From JAJDAN01 sp046583095 (GTDB lineage: Bacteria > Myxococcota_A > UBA9160 > UBA4427), in the NCBI GenBank assembly GCA_046583095.1, contig JAYGDB010000008.1, positions 65,242 to 129,241 of the forward strand: a stretch of DNA of 64,000 bases, in the 5' to 3' direction. The translations under genes and the position numbers were made by a program. Under the pieces are notes generated by a model, which was not told where the DNA came from, made no database searches, and saw only the letters and a list, made by a program, of their open reading frames with translations. Shown here one piece after another: positions 8,187-17,387 of this stretch. Positions within the stretch are counted from its first letter, which is position 1, and the number at the start of each line of letters is the position of its first letter.

Positions 8187-10175
8187 GTGCCCGTGACATC
8201 CATCAGCCGCTGGCAACTCGTACTCGCGTTGGCAGCCGTCGCCGCTTCGGCCGCGTGGATCGTCGATGCGACGCTGCGGAACCCGAACATCCCGTTCCTC
8301 CCAGCGGTGGACGACCCCGAATGGATCGGTGTGCATGCCCCGACCGATACCGACGCGATCCAGGTCGATCGCAGGAATGTCCCTAGTTACACGTTCTCGA
8401 CGCGCTTCGCTCTCGACGCGGTGGCTCCCAACACCGTCGTCCGCACGCGATCACTAGGCAAGCTCGAACTCCGCATCAACGGGGCCCTCGTCTGGAAGTC
8501 CGATCCCACGACCAGCTGGAAGCGCGAGGCGGTCGCCTCCGTGGCCGAGCTGCTCCGATCCGGCGACAACGAGATCCGCGCGCGCGTCTCGAACGCGCGA
8601 GGCCCGGCGCTGCTGCAGCTGCGCCTGGAAGATGGCGACCGCAGGATCCTCGAGACCGACTCGAGCTGGCGGGCGATCGGCCCGGGCTCGAGGAGCTTCG
8701 GCAGCGTGCGCGCGAGCGACACGCGCCTCGACCCCCAGTCCTCATCGCTGCCGGGGAGCGGCACGATACGGGTCCGCCACGCAGCCGCGCTGGGGCTCTT
8801 CTTCGGGCTGGGGGCGCTCGGCCATCTCGCGATCCGTCGCCGCCTCTCGGAGCGCGCGCTCGCGCGCGCTCCCGAAGCGGTTCTCGCCCTCGCGACGCTC
8901 TTCTGGCTGCTCGTCTACATGTTCAAGAGCACGAGCCTGCCCGTGCTGATGGGCTTCGACATCGTCGGGCATCTCGCGTACATCGACTTCCTGCGCGAGC
9001 ACGGCGCGCTCCCGCTCGCGACCGATGGGGGGTCGATGTACCACCCACCCCTCGGCCACGCGGTGATTGCCGGGCTCGCCGGCCTCTTCGATCTCGCCCG
9101 GGAAGAGCCGGCGAGCCGATGGCTCTACCGCCTCCCGACCTTCGTGGCCGGCCTCGGAAACGTCTGGGCGGTGTGGTTTGTCGCGCGACGCCTCTTCGAC
9201 CGCGACCCGCTGCGCACGAGCCTCGCGGTCGGCTTCGCAGGACTGCTCCCGATGAACGTCTACATGAGCGCCTACGTGTCGAACGAGCCTGTCCACAGCT
9301 TCCTGGTGAGCGTTTCCCTGTGCATCGCTTGCGTGCTGCTGCTGACGCCGGGTGCCGCTCGATCCCGTGTCGCCGGTCTCTCCGTAGCTCTCGGGCTCGC
9401 CATCCTCACGAAGTTCACCGCGCTGATTGCGGTTCCGATCGTCGGGCTCTTCCTCGCCGCAAAGCTGTGGATCGTGGACCGCGCGACGCCGCTCCGCGCC
9501 CTCGCAACGAGCGCCGCGATGGGAGTCGGCGTCGCGGCCGTCGGTGGCTGGGTGTACCTGCGCAACTGGCGCCACTTCGGGCGCCCCGTCGTCGGCAACT
9601 GGGACCTCCCGGGAGATCTCGCGTGGTGGGAGCAGCCGGGGTTCCACACCGCGGACTACTACACGAGCTTCGGCCAGTCCCTCTCGCATCCCTTCTTCGC
9701 GGGCTACGCGTCCTTCTGGGACGGCGTCTACTCGACCTTCTGGGGCGATGGGCTCGTCGCCGGGATGCTGCGTCTATCCACGCGGCACGATGCCTGGAAT
9801 TACGATTTCATGACGGCGAGTTACTGGCTCGCCTTCCCCGCGACGCTCGCGCTGATGCTGGGGTTCGTCCGCGCTCTGCGCTTCTGCGTGGCAGGCAGCG
9901 ACCTGCGTCGGCGTCTGGCGATGAGCATGCTGGTGGTCTTCCTGTACGCGGCGTGCTTCGCACTCCTCGCAATCACGTTCCAGCTCCCCTATTACGCCCA
10001 GGCGAAGGCGTTCTACCTGCTGTCGGCCATCGTTCCGCTGTGCCTCATCGCGGCGCTCGGGCTCAGTTGGGTGTTCGAGCGCTTCTCGGAACCGCGTTGG
10101 CTCTTCGTCCAGACGATCTACTGCGGCTGGCTGGGAAGCCTGGCCGGAGCGCTCATCCTCTCCTTCCTCGGCTAG
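8187..10175 (+). CDS. Membrane GT-C-like protein with an N-terminal periplasmic beta-sandwich
   Basis: A 662-residue protein with an unusual layout. Helix 1 spans roughly residues 9-27. A soluble region at about 30-175 has alternating beta-strand character (LELRINGALVWKSDP, NEIRARVSNA), resembling the jelly-roll domains that bind sugars in glycosidases. After a second helix near 195, a GT-C-type polytopic domain follows, with GFDIVGHLAYIDFLREHG in the first large loop (candidate catalytic acids). The GTG at 8187 is the first start; a second GTG two codons later is equally possible. An accessory carbohydrate-binding module on a membrane glycosyltransferase is plausible but inferred. Confidence 0.72.
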   Translation: MPVTSISRWQLVLALAAVAASAAWIVDATLRNPNIPFLPAVDDPEWIGVHAPTDTDAIQVDRRNVPSYTFSTRFALDAVAPNTVVRTRSLGKLELRINGALVWKSDPTTSWKREAVASVAELLRSGDNEIRARVSNARGPALLQLRLEDGDRRILETDSSWRAIGPGSRSFGSVRASDTRLDPQSSSLPGSGTIRVRHAAALGLFFGLGALGHLAIRRRLSERALARAPEAVLALATLFWLLVYMFKSTSLPVLMGFDIVGHLAYIDFLREHGALPLATDGGSMYHPPLGHAVIAGLAGLFDLAREEPASRWLYRLPTFVAGLGNVWAVWFVARRLFDRDPLRTSLAVGFAGLLPMNVYMSAYVSNEPVHSFLVSVSLCIACVLLLTPGAARSRVAGLSVALGLAILTKFTALIAVPIVGLFLAAKLWIVDRATPLRALATSAAMGVGVAAVGGWVYLRNWRHFGRPVVGNWDLPGDLAWWEQPGFHTADYYTSFGQSLSHPFFAGYASFWDGVYSTFWGDGLVAGMLRLSTRHDAWNYDFMTASYWLAFPATLALMLGFVRALRFCVAGSDLRRRLAMSMLVVFLYAACFALLAITFQLPYYAQAKAFYLLSAIVPLCLIAALGLSWVFERFSEPRWLFVQTIYCGWLGSLAGALILSFLG

Positions 10176-10181
10176 CGCCGA

Positions 10182-10208
10182 GACCTGAGGTTCGAGGCAA
10201 GACAGGTC
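10182..10208. terminator. Weak inverted repeat between convergent genes
   Basis: GACCTG and CAGGTC form a perfect 6-bp stem with a 15-base loop in the 55-base gap between two convergent genes. There is no T-run on either side, so a terminator function is only suggested by position. Confidence 0.25.
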
Positions 10209-10230
10209 GCGTTGCACCGGCTCGCGTCGG

Positions 10231-12429
10231 TCAGGCGGGCTCCAGGTTCGCGTAGCGGACCATCACCGTCTTGATGCCCGCTCGGTCGAACCGGATCTTG
10301 AGCTTCTGGTCGAGCCCCTCGCCGATCACCGCGTCGATGGTGCCGAGCCCGAAGACCGAGTGCCGCACCCGCATTCCGGGCTGGATCCCGTCGTCGTAGG
10401 TCTCCTGGGCGTAGGAATGATCGAGGTGACCTGAATCGGCCGCACGTCGGCGGGATCCGCGAGGGCGCCGCGGCGCGCCCGGGCTCGTCTGCACATCCAT
10501 CAACTCTTCCGGCACCTCGCGCAGGAAGCGCGACGGGGACTGGAAGCTGGAGCTACCGAAGCGCCGCCGTTCCCGCGCACAGGTCATGAAGAGCTGCTCC
10601 ATCGCACGGGTCATGCCGACGTAGCAGAGCCGACGCTCCTCCTCGAGACCCTCGTCGTCGTAGGAGGACGACGCGTGGGGGAAGATGCCCTCCTCCATGC
10701 CGACGAGGAAGACCACCGCGTACTCGAGCCCCTTGGAGGAGTGAGCGGTCATCAGCGAGACGCTCTGGGGCTTGTGCTCGTAGTTGTCGAGATCCGAGAT
10801 GAGTGCGACCTGGTCGAGATACAGCTCGAGTTCGCTGCGCTCCTCGTCCTGCACCTCGGCGTTCGCCGTGTGGAAATCCTCCGCACTCGAGATCAGCTCG
10901 CGCAGGTTGTCGATACGCACTTCCGCGTCCGGGTTCTCCTGCATCACGAGCGCCTTCATGTAGCCGCTGCGCTCGAGTACCTCCGACAGGATCTCGTCGA
11001 CCGGACGCTCCGCGAAGTGCTCCAGCTCACCGAGCATGTCGAGAAATTCGCGCAGCCGGGTCGCTGTACGCTTGGCTGCGCCCGCTTCGGCAAACAGACG
11101 AAGCCCTTCGCGAAGCGACACGTCTCGCTCGATCGCCAGCGCCTCGGCACGCTCCATCGTCGTCTTGCCGATCCCACGCGTGGGCTTGTTGACGATCCGG
11201 CGCAGGGCCTGGGCGTCCTCGGGGTTCACCACCAGCCGCAGGTAGCAGAGAACGTCCTTGATCTCGGCTCGCTCGTAGAAGCGCACCCCGCCCACGACGA
11301 CGTAGGGCAGGTCGTACTTCAGTAGTTCCTCTTCGAAGCAGCGCGACTGCGAGTTTGTCCGGTAGAGGATCGCGTAGTCGCCCAGCGAGCGACCCTCGCT
11401 GCGCGCTCCCTGGAGGATGTGCCCGACCACGTAGGCGGCTTCGTCGCGCTCGTCCTCGGACTCGAAGAAGCGAATCAGCTCGCCCCCCTCCCGCTCGGTG
11501 AACATGCTCTTCTTCTTGCGCCCGAGGTTGTTCTCGACCACCGCCGTCGCGCCGGACAAGATCGGCTGGGTCGACCGGTAGTTCCGCTCGAGCTTGATCA
11601 CCTTCGCGTTGGCGTAGTCGCGCTCGAAGTCGAGGATGTTGCGAATGTCGGCACCACGCCACGCGTACACGCTCTGATCCGGATCCCCCACCACGCAGAG
11701 GTTCTCTTGCGTTCCCGTCAGCTGCTTGACCAGGTCGTACTGCACGCGGTTGGTGTCCTGGTATTCGTCCACAAGGATGTACTGCCAGCGACGCTGGTAG
11801 TAGGCGAGAACCCGGGGAGCGCGTTTGAAGAGTTCGCGGGTCTGCAGCAGCAGGTCGCCGAAATCGAGGGCATTCGCGTCGAAGAGGAGCCGCTGGTACG
11901 TCGCGTAGAGCTCCGCGGTCAGCTCATCGTCGATGTCGCTCGCCTGGGCGGCGGCCTGCGCCGGCAGGAGCCCCTGGTTCTTCCACTCGTCGATCCGCCA
12001 GCGGAGCTTCTTGGGCTCGTACTGCCGCGGATCGAGGCCGTGGCGCTTGAGTACCTGCTTCGAGATGCCCAGGCTGTCGGCGTCATCGTAGATCACGAAA
12101 CCGCGCGAGCGTTCGAGGGCGCCGATGTCTCGCCGCAGGATGCGTACGCACATCGAGTGAAAGGTCGAGATCCACAGCCCACCCGGCGTCGGTCCGAGCA
12201 TCTTCTCCACCCGGTCGCGCATCTCGCCCGCCGCCTTGTTGGTGAACGTGACCGCCAGGAGCGACTCCACGGGGATGCCGCAGACGCCGATCAGGTAGGC
12301 GATACGACTCGTAAGGACCCTCGTCTTCCCGCTGCCGGCACCCGCGAGCACGAGCAGTGGGCCCTCGGTGGTCTCGACGGCGCGGCGCTGTTCGGGGTTC
12401 AAACCCTCGAGAATCGAATCGGCAAGCAA
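10231..12429 (-). CDS. pcrA: ATP-dependent DNA helicase PcrA/UvrD
   Basis: A 732-residue superfamily 1A helicase that unwinds DNA 3'-to-5' in nucleotide-excision and replication-associated repair and clears stalled RNA polymerase. The Walker A motif is GAGSGKT at 30-36, the Walker B/motif II is VDEYQDTN, and motif III is GDPDQSVYAWRGAD. QxxR-type and GYR motifs follow in order, and the C-terminus ends with the PcrA-type Tudor-like domain (MRVRHSVFGLGTIDAV). All motifs are intact and the length is typical. It is last in a minus-strand run with glmU, glmS and a membrane protein, 55 bases after the latter. Confidence 0.95.
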   Translation of the reverse strand: MLADSILEGLNPEQRRAVETTEGPLLVLAGAGSGKTRVLTSRIAYLIGVCGIPVESLLAVTFTNKAAGEMRDRVEKMLGPTPGGLWISTFHSMCVRILRRDIGALERSRGFVIYDDADSLGISKQVLKRHGLDPRQYEPKKLRWRIDEWKNQGLLPAQAAAQASDIDDELTAELYATYQRLLFDANALDFGDLLLQTRELFKRAPRVLAYYQRRWQYILVDEYQDTNRVQYDLVKQLTGTQENLCVVGDPDQSVYAWRGADIRNILDFERDYANAKVIKLERNYRSTQPILSGATAVVENNLGRKKKSMFTEREGGELIRFFESEDERDEAAYVVGHILQGARSEGRSLGDYAILYRTNSQSRCFEEELLKYDLPYVVVGGVRFYERAEIKDVLCYLRLVVNPEDAQALRRIVNKPTRGIGKTTMERAEALAIERDVSLREGLRLFAEAGAAKRTATRLREFLDMLGELEHFAERPVDEILSEVLERSGYMKALVMQENPDAEVRIDNLRELISSAEDFHTANAEVQDEERSELELYLDQVALISDLDNYEHKPQSVSLMTAHSSKGLEYAVVFLVGMEEGIFPHASSSYDDEGLEEERRLCYVGMTRAMEQLFMTCARERRRFGSSSFQSPSRFLREVPEELMDVQTSPGAPRRPRGSRRRAADSGHLDHSYAQETYDDGIQPGMRVRHSVFGLGTIDAVIGEGLDQKLKIRFDRAGIKTVMVRYANLEPA

Positions 12430-12484
12430 GGAGTCTCGCTTCTGATGGGGTGGGGGGGCAGAGTAATCGACCGCCCGCTCGTCC

Positions 12485-13933
12485 TCAACGCAGGGGCATC
12501 AACCACCTCTCCGGATCGATCTGCTGGAGGAACCACGGGAAGTCGCCGTAGAGATAGAAAGCCGCCACGCCGGCGACGAGCCAGGGCCGCGCCTTCTCGG
12601 GAGCCAGTTCGCCAATACCGTACGCGACGAGACCGTAGATCGGAACCAGCACCGGGAAGATGTAGCGGCCCTGCAGGCCCAACTCGATGAAGCGCGAGGC
12701 CTGGTAGTTCGGGTAATTGACGAACCACATCAGTATCAATGCGTAGCCAGCGGCCAGGAAGGCAGCGTCCGCTGGAACTCCGTGACTCGCGCCGGGACGC
12801 CAGCGCCAGGCCAGCAGGAGCGCGGCGAGCAGGAAGACCGCCGTGTAGGCGTAGATCGCATCGTCGCTCTTCTCGACCCGCCGGTGGCCCAGGTACCCCA
12901 CGCTGCTCTTGAGAATGCGCCAGCTCCACTGCCCCACGTACTGGATCCGTCCACTCACAGACGAGGCTGGACGCTGCGCGGCCTTCAGCAGGATGATCGT
13001 GTCGCGGCGATCGCCCAGGTGGCGGATCTTCCGCGAGAGGCGGCGCGCCTCGCCGACGGTGATCTCGCCCGCCCGAAAGCGTTCGAGGATGCGAGCACGC
13101 GCGAAGACCCGGTTCTGCATGGCATTTTCCTCGCCGACGACCTGGTCGAAGGCGGGCGACAGACTTCGGTACTGGAGCAGGTTGCCGCCGAAGAGAGCCA
13201 GCGCGAGACCGCCGAGGATCAGCACCGTCGCGAGCAGTGCCCAGGTGCTCGCGGTCGCAGCCCGGAACGCTGCGGTGGTGTGCTCGACGAGATTGCCGAG
13301 GTGACTCCGCTCGCGAAAGAGCATCCAGACGACGAGCAGGAAACCCAGGGGCAGAAAGGTGCGCTTGGCGAGACAGCCCGCCAGCACCAGCGCAACGAAG
13401 GCCAGCAGCCACTCCGCGCTTCGCCGGCTGCGGAAGCGGGTGAACGCCAGTACGGAAGCAGCGGCCAGCAGATTCGCCCCGTTGTCGTAGCTCACGCTGC
13501 CGGCCAGCCCCGTGAGCATCAAGGTGTTCGTCACGAGCACTCCGAACAACACCCGCGCCCACGGGCTGCGGCACCACTCCTGAACCCACAGGATGGCGAG
13601 GACCGCCGTCGCGAGACCGAGCACACCGTTCATCAGGCGCACGAAGAAGAGATCCGGGATCGGAAAGACGTTGAGGGCGACCGTCCGCGCCATCCCCCAG
13701 TAGTAGAGCCAGGGGCGGTGGTCGAGAAGCCCGTACTCGAAGCTCGCGGGGCCGTTTTCAGGCACGCCCCAGGAGTTCGCGTAGGCGAGCACCCGGCCGA
13801 TGTGGGTGATCTCGTCCGGAGGCACATAGGGGTGGATGCGCAACGCGAGCCAGACGACGCGCGCCGCGAAGTACGCGAGCAGCAGCCCGTAGACCGCGAG
13901 CTCCCACCGTTCGGGCTTGGACCGGGAGCTCAA
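12485..13933 (-). CDS. Multi-pass membrane protein, DUF2142/GT-C-like
   Basis: A 482-residue polytopic membrane protein. The loop after helix 1 reads YVPPDEITHIGRVLAYA, matching the P-D-E-x-x-H signature of DUF2142-type GT-C proteins, with the Asp/Glu as candidate catalytic acids. About ten helices follow. A soluble excursion near residues 215-310 separates the two halves. It lies only nine bases after glmS on the same strand and so belongs to the same transcript as the amino-sugar precursor genes. This hints that its product uses a GlcNAc-derived donor, but that is inference. Confidence 0.75.
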   Translation of the reverse strand: MSSRSKPERWELAVYGLLLAYFAARVVWLALRIHPYVPPDEITHIGRVLAYANSWGVPENGPASFEYGLLDHRPWLYYWGMARTVALNVFPIPDLFFVRLMNGVLGLATAVLAILWVQEWCRSPWARVLFGVLVTNTLMLTGLAGSVSYDNGANLLAAASVLAFTRFRSRRSAEWLLAFVALVLAGCLAKRTFLPLGFLLVVWMLFRERSHLGNLVEHTTAAFRAATASTWALLATVLILGGLALALFGGNLLQYRSLSPAFDQVVGEENAMQNRVFARARILERFRAGEITVGEARRLSRKIRHLGDRRDTIILLKAAQRPASSVSGRIQYVGQWSWRILKSSVGYLGHRRVEKSDDAIYAYTAVFLLAALLLAWRWRPGASHGVPADAAFLAAGYALILMWFVNYPNYQASRFIELGLQGRYIFPVLVPIYGLVAYGIGELAPEKARPWLVAGVAAFYLYGDFPWFLQQIDPERWLMPLR

Positions 13934-13942
13934 GGCCGGCTT

Positions 13943-15793
13943 CTACTCGACGGTGACGCTCTTGGCGAGATTCCGAGGCTGATCGACATCGGTGCCCTTG
14001 AGGGTGGCGATGTGGTACGCGAGGAGCTGCAACGGAACCACCGCCAGAGCGGGCGTCAGGTACTCACCCAGGTCGGCGATCCGGATCACGTCGTTCGCCT
14101 TCTTCGCGATTTCGGTATCTCCCTGGGTCGCCACCGCGATCACCTGGCCGTCCCGGGCCCGAACCTGCTCGAGATTCGAGATGACCTTCTCGTAGAGCGG
14201 TCCCTGGTTCGCGATCACCACGACCGGCATGTTCTCGTCGATCAGCGCGATGGGTCCGTGCTTCATCTCGCCGGCCGCGTAGGCCTCGGCGTGAATGTAC
14301 GAGATCTCCTTCAGCTTCAGCGCGCCCTCGAGAGCGATCGGGAACATGATGCCCCGGCCGAGGAAGAGGAAGTCTGTCGCGCGGAAGTACTTGTGAGCGA
14401 TCTCGCGGATGGATTCATCGAGATCAAGGGTCTCCTCGAGCATCCGCGGCATCCGTTGCAGATCGCGAATCCGCTCCCGCAGCTCGTCGGATCCGAGCCG
14501 GCCGCGCACAGTGGCGAGCTTGAGTGCGAGGAGGTAGAGGGCCACCACCTGGCACATAAAGCACTTGGTCGATGCGACACCGATCTCCGGACCGGCCTGG
14601 GTGTAGAGGACGTCGTCGCTCTCTCGGGCGATGCTCGACTCGCGGGTGTTCGTGATGGAGAGGATGCGCGCGCCCTGCTCTCGGCCTTCTCGAAGTGCCG
14701 CCAGGGTGTCTGCGGTCTCACCGGATTGGGAGACGGGGACGACCAGGCAGCTGGGATCCAGGATCGGGTGCCGGTAGCGAAATTCGCTCGCGAGATCGAC
14801 CTCGCAGGGAATTCCTGCGATCTGCTCGATCATGTACTTGCCGAGCATGCACGCGTAGGAGGCGGTCCCGCACGCGACGAGAGCCACGCGGGCGATCTTC
14901 TCCACCTGGTCCCGGCTGAACTCGATGCCGTCCAGATCGATCTCGAGATCGACCTCGTTGATGCGCGTGCCGATCGTATCGGTGACGGCGCGAGGCTGCT
15001 CGAAGATCTCCTTCTGCATGAAGCGGTCGTAGCCGCCCTTCTCGGCGGAGACCGGGTCGAAGTTCACCCTCTTGAACTCGCGGTCCACCGGCCGGCCGTC
15101 GATATCGACAACCTGGATCCGCTCCGAGTCGAGGACCGCGAAGTCGCCGTCCAGCATGAACATCATCTGGCGCGTGTAGGGCAGGATCGCGTGAATGTCG
15201 CTGCCGATGTAGGCCTGGCCGGGGCTCATGCCCAGGATGATCGGAGACCCGCCGTTCCTGGCGGCCACGAGGTGGCTGGGATCGCTCTCGCACAGTGCGC
15301 TGAACGCGTAGGAGCCGACGACCCGCCGACAGGCCTCGCGCACCGCCGTGAGCAGGTCGGCGCCCGCCTGCATTTCGATGTCGATCATGTGAGCGAGCAG
15401 CTCGGTATCCGTCTCGGACTGGATCTCGCAACCCGCCTCGTCCAGTTGCTCTCGCAGCTCGCCGTAGTTCTCGATGATGCCGTTGTGAACGATCAACACG
15501 GATCCCGCGCGATGGGGATGGGCGTTGCTCTCGGAGGGCTTGCCGTGGGTCGCCCAACGGGTATGGCCGATGCCGACATGACCTTCGATCGGCGTCTCCC
15601 GGAGAAGTGCCTCCAGGTTCTCGAGCTTGCCGACCGCCCGCCGCACCTCGACCGGAGCGGCTTCACCGTCGCGCGTGCTGGAGATCGCAACGCCTGCCGA
15701 GTCGTAGCCCCGGTACTCGAGCCGGCGTAGCCCTTCGATGAGCACGTCCTGGGCTCGACGTTGCTTTCCGATGGTTCCGACGATTCCGCACAT
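13943..15793 (-). CDS. glmS: Glutamine-fructose-6-phosphate aminotransferase (isomerizing)
   Basis: A 616-residue cytoplasmic enzyme that makes glucosamine-6-phosphate from fructose-6-phosphate and glutamine, the first step to UDP-GlcNAc. The mature N-terminus is MCGIVG, with Cys2 as the glutaminase nucleophile. The glutamine amidotransferase domain includes the GHTRWATHG and HNGIIENY motifs, and two SIS sugar-isomerase domains follow (VSQSGETADTLAAL in the first). The C-terminus ends AKSVTVE, as is standard for the family. It lies downstream of glmU on the same strand after an 86-base gap. I see no glmS ribozyme in that gap. Confidence 0.96.
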   Translation of the reverse strand: MCGIVGTIGKQRRAQDVLIEGLRRLEYRGYDSAGVAISSTRDGEAAPVEVRRAVGKLENLEALLRETPIEGHVGIGHTRWATHGKPSESNAHPHRAGSVLIVHNGIIENYGELREQLDEAGCEIQSETDTELLAHMIDIEMQAGADLLTAVREACRRVVGSYAFSALCESDPSHLVAARNGGSPIILGMSPGQAYIGSDIHAILPYTRQMMFMLDGDFAVLDSERIQVVDIDGRPVDREFKRVNFDPVSAEKGGYDRFMQKEIFEQPRAVTDTIGTRINEVDLEIDLDGIEFSRDQVEKIARVALVACGTASYACMLGKYMIEQIAGIPCEVDLASEFRYRHPILDPSCLVVPVSQSGETADTLAALREGREQGARILSITNTRESSIARESDDVLYTQAGPEIGVASTKCFMCQVVALYLLALKLATVRGRLGSDELRERIRDLQRMPRMLEETLDLDESIREIAHKYFRATDFLFLGRGIMFPIALEGALKLKEISYIHAEAYAAGEMKHGPIALIDENMPVVVIANQGPLYEKVISNLEQVRARDGQVIAVATQGDTEIAKKANDVIRIADLGEYLTPALAVVPLQLLAYHIATLKGTDVDQPRNLAKSVTVE

Positions 15794-15879
15794 GCGATCT
15801 CTCCCGCTGCCAGCGACCCCGGACCTTGGTTGGTTGCCGGTCGGGGCGCGGCCGTTCCGCCTTTATCGCGTTTGGCCGG

Positions 15880-17247
15880 CTACTTCTGCTCCTGCTCTTC
15901 TTTCGCCTTGCCGGCGCGGGCCACGCGTCGCGCCACCCAGCCATCGATGTTGCGTTGCTTGGCTCGAGCCACCGCCAGGGCTTCCTCGGGCACTTCCAGG
16001 TTGATGGTGGAGCCGGCGGCCACGTACGAGTGGTTCCGGACGGTCACCGGAGCAATCAGGTTCACGTTGCACCCGATGAAGACGTCATCGCCGACGGACG
16101 TATGGTGCTTGGCGAACCCGTCGTAGTTCACGACCACACTGCCGCAGCCGAAATTCACCCTCTCGCCCACAGTTGCATCACCGATGTAGGTGAGGTGCGC
16201 CGCCTTGGTGCCTTCGCCCAGCACCGCGTTCTTCAGTTCGACGAAATTCCCGATCTTCACGCCCTGATCGAGCTGGGTGTCGGCACGCAGATGCGAGCTC
16301 GGCCCGACCGATACGTCGTCACCGATCCGGCTCGACTCGATCACCGTGTAGGCCTTGATGTGGCAGTCCTCTCCCACGACCGTGCCGCCGAGGATCTGGC
16401 AGCCCGGCTCGATCACGGTGTCGCGACCGATCCGAACGTCCGTGTCGATGTAGGTGCTCGCAGGATCGACCAGGGTGACGCCTTCGTCCATCCAGTGGGA
16501 ATTGATGCGGCTGCGCAGGACGGCAACGGCGTCTGCCAGCTCTTCACGCGTGTTGATGCCCAGGCACTCGTTCGCGTCCTCGAGCTGCATCGCCGAGACG
16601 CGCTTCCCGCTGGCAACCGCCAGGCCGACGACGTCGGTGAGATAGAGCTCGCCCTGGGCATTCGAGTCGTCGAGCTTCGCGAGGCAGCTGCGCAGGAGTT
16701 GTGCGCCGAGCAGGTACACCCCGGTGTTGCGTTCGAGGATTGCCATTTCCGCGCGGGTGGCGTCCTGCTTCTCGACGACCCGCGTCACGCGCCCAACGGC
16801 GTCGCGCAGGATGCGCCCCGGGATCGTCTCGGCCTCGGCGGTCAGGATCAAGAGGTCGGCCTCCCCGTGCTCCTTGTCGGCCAGCATTGCGCGCAGGGTC
16901 TCGGGCCGTAGCAGGGGAACGTCGGCGTAGAGAACCAGGACGTCACCGTCGAAGTCCGACAGCTTCGGTTCGGCCTGCAGGACGGCGTGGCCGGTGCCCT
17001 TCTGCTCCGCCTGAAGGACGAACTCACAGCGGCCCACGAAGGTCTGCTCGACTTCCTCCGCGCCTTCGCCGACGACGACGATCAGGCGCTCGGGCTCGAG
17101 GGCCTCGGCGGTCGTCAGCACGTGCGCGAGCATCGAGCGCCCGCACATCTCGTGGAGCACCTTCGCCCGCCTGGACTTCATGCGGGTGCCGCTGCCGGCT
17201 GCGAGAACGATTACCGCGAGGTTCGAGGGAGAGTTGCGCATGGTCAT
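15880..17247 (-). CDS. glmU: Bifunctional UDP-GlcNAc pyrophosphorylase / GlcN-1-P acetyltransferase
   Basis: A 455-residue enzyme catalysing the last two steps to UDP-GlcNAc for peptidoglycan and lipopolysaccharide. The N-terminal uridylyltransferase half has the nucleotide-binding LAAGSGTRMKS motif followed by the conserved Lys in AKVLHE. The C-terminal half is a left-handed beta-helix of hexapeptide repeats (from about residue 255), including the conserved VNYDGFAKHHT and IGCN motifs. The upstream AGG sits six bases before the second ATG (17241) and touches the first (17247), so translation may begin at 17241. It pairs with glmS. Confidence 0.95.
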   Translation of the reverse strand: MTMRNSPSNLAVIVLAAGSGTRMKSRRAKVLHEMCGRSMLAHVLTTAEALEPERLIVVVGEGAEEVEQTFVGRCEFVLQAEQKGTGHAVLQAEPKLSDFDGDVLVLYADVPLLRPETLRAMLADKEHGEADLLILTAEAETIPGRILRDAVGRVTRVVEKQDATRAEMAILERNTGVYLLGAQLLRSCLAKLDDSNAQGELYLTDVVGLAVASGKRVSAMQLEDANECLGINTREELADAVAVLRSRINSHWMDEGVTLVDPASTYIDTDVRIGRDTVIEPGCQILGGTVVGEDCHIKAYTVIESSRIGDDVSVGPSSHLRADTQLDQGVKIGNFVELKNAVLGEGTKAAHLTYIGDATVGERVNFGCGSVVVNYDGFAKHHTSVGDDVFIGCNVNLIAPVTVRNHSYVAAGSTINLEVPEEALAVARAKQRNIDGWVARRVARAGKAKEEQEQK

Positions 17248-17372
17248 CCTGTCATCGGCGCGCCCGTCGGGAATCGTGACCGGGCCGAGGAGATTACCGC
17301 GACGCGGCTCAGCCGCCTCCCCCGGGGCAACTCGCCGCCCCGGACAGCCTCCCCTACGCTCTCGGGGCCGCT

Positions 17373-17387
17373 GAGGAGCCCCATATC
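17373..17387 (+). promoter_or_regulatory. Shine-Dalgarno GAGGAG followed by an ATC codon, proposed hflX start
   Basis: GAGGAG at 17373-17378 is a near-perfect Shine-Dalgarno sequence. Six bases later comes an in-frame ATC at 17385. No ATG, GTG, TTG, CTG, ATT or ATA occurs in this frame between the upstream stop at 17277-17279 and the conserved HflX N-terminus, so ATC is the only start-like codon at the expected place. Confidence 0.6.

Noticed and set aside
6520..8196. A 558-codon plus-strand open frame
   Set aside because: It is antisense to the AftB-like membrane glycosyltransferase; its product is Arg/Gln/Glu-rich with no recognisable fold.
12782..15730. A 982-codon plus-strand open frame
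   Set aside because: It lies opposite glmS and a membrane-protein gene on the minus strand, both with clear family motifs. Long antisense frames are common in GC-rich DNA.
15794..15879. glmS ribozyme in the glmU-glmS gap
   Set aside because: The gap is only 86 bases and has none of the ribozyme's conserved core that I can see; the ribozyme is typical of Gram-positives.
15826..16911. A 361-codon plus-strand open frame
   Set aside because: It is antisense to glmU, where both enzyme domains are complete.
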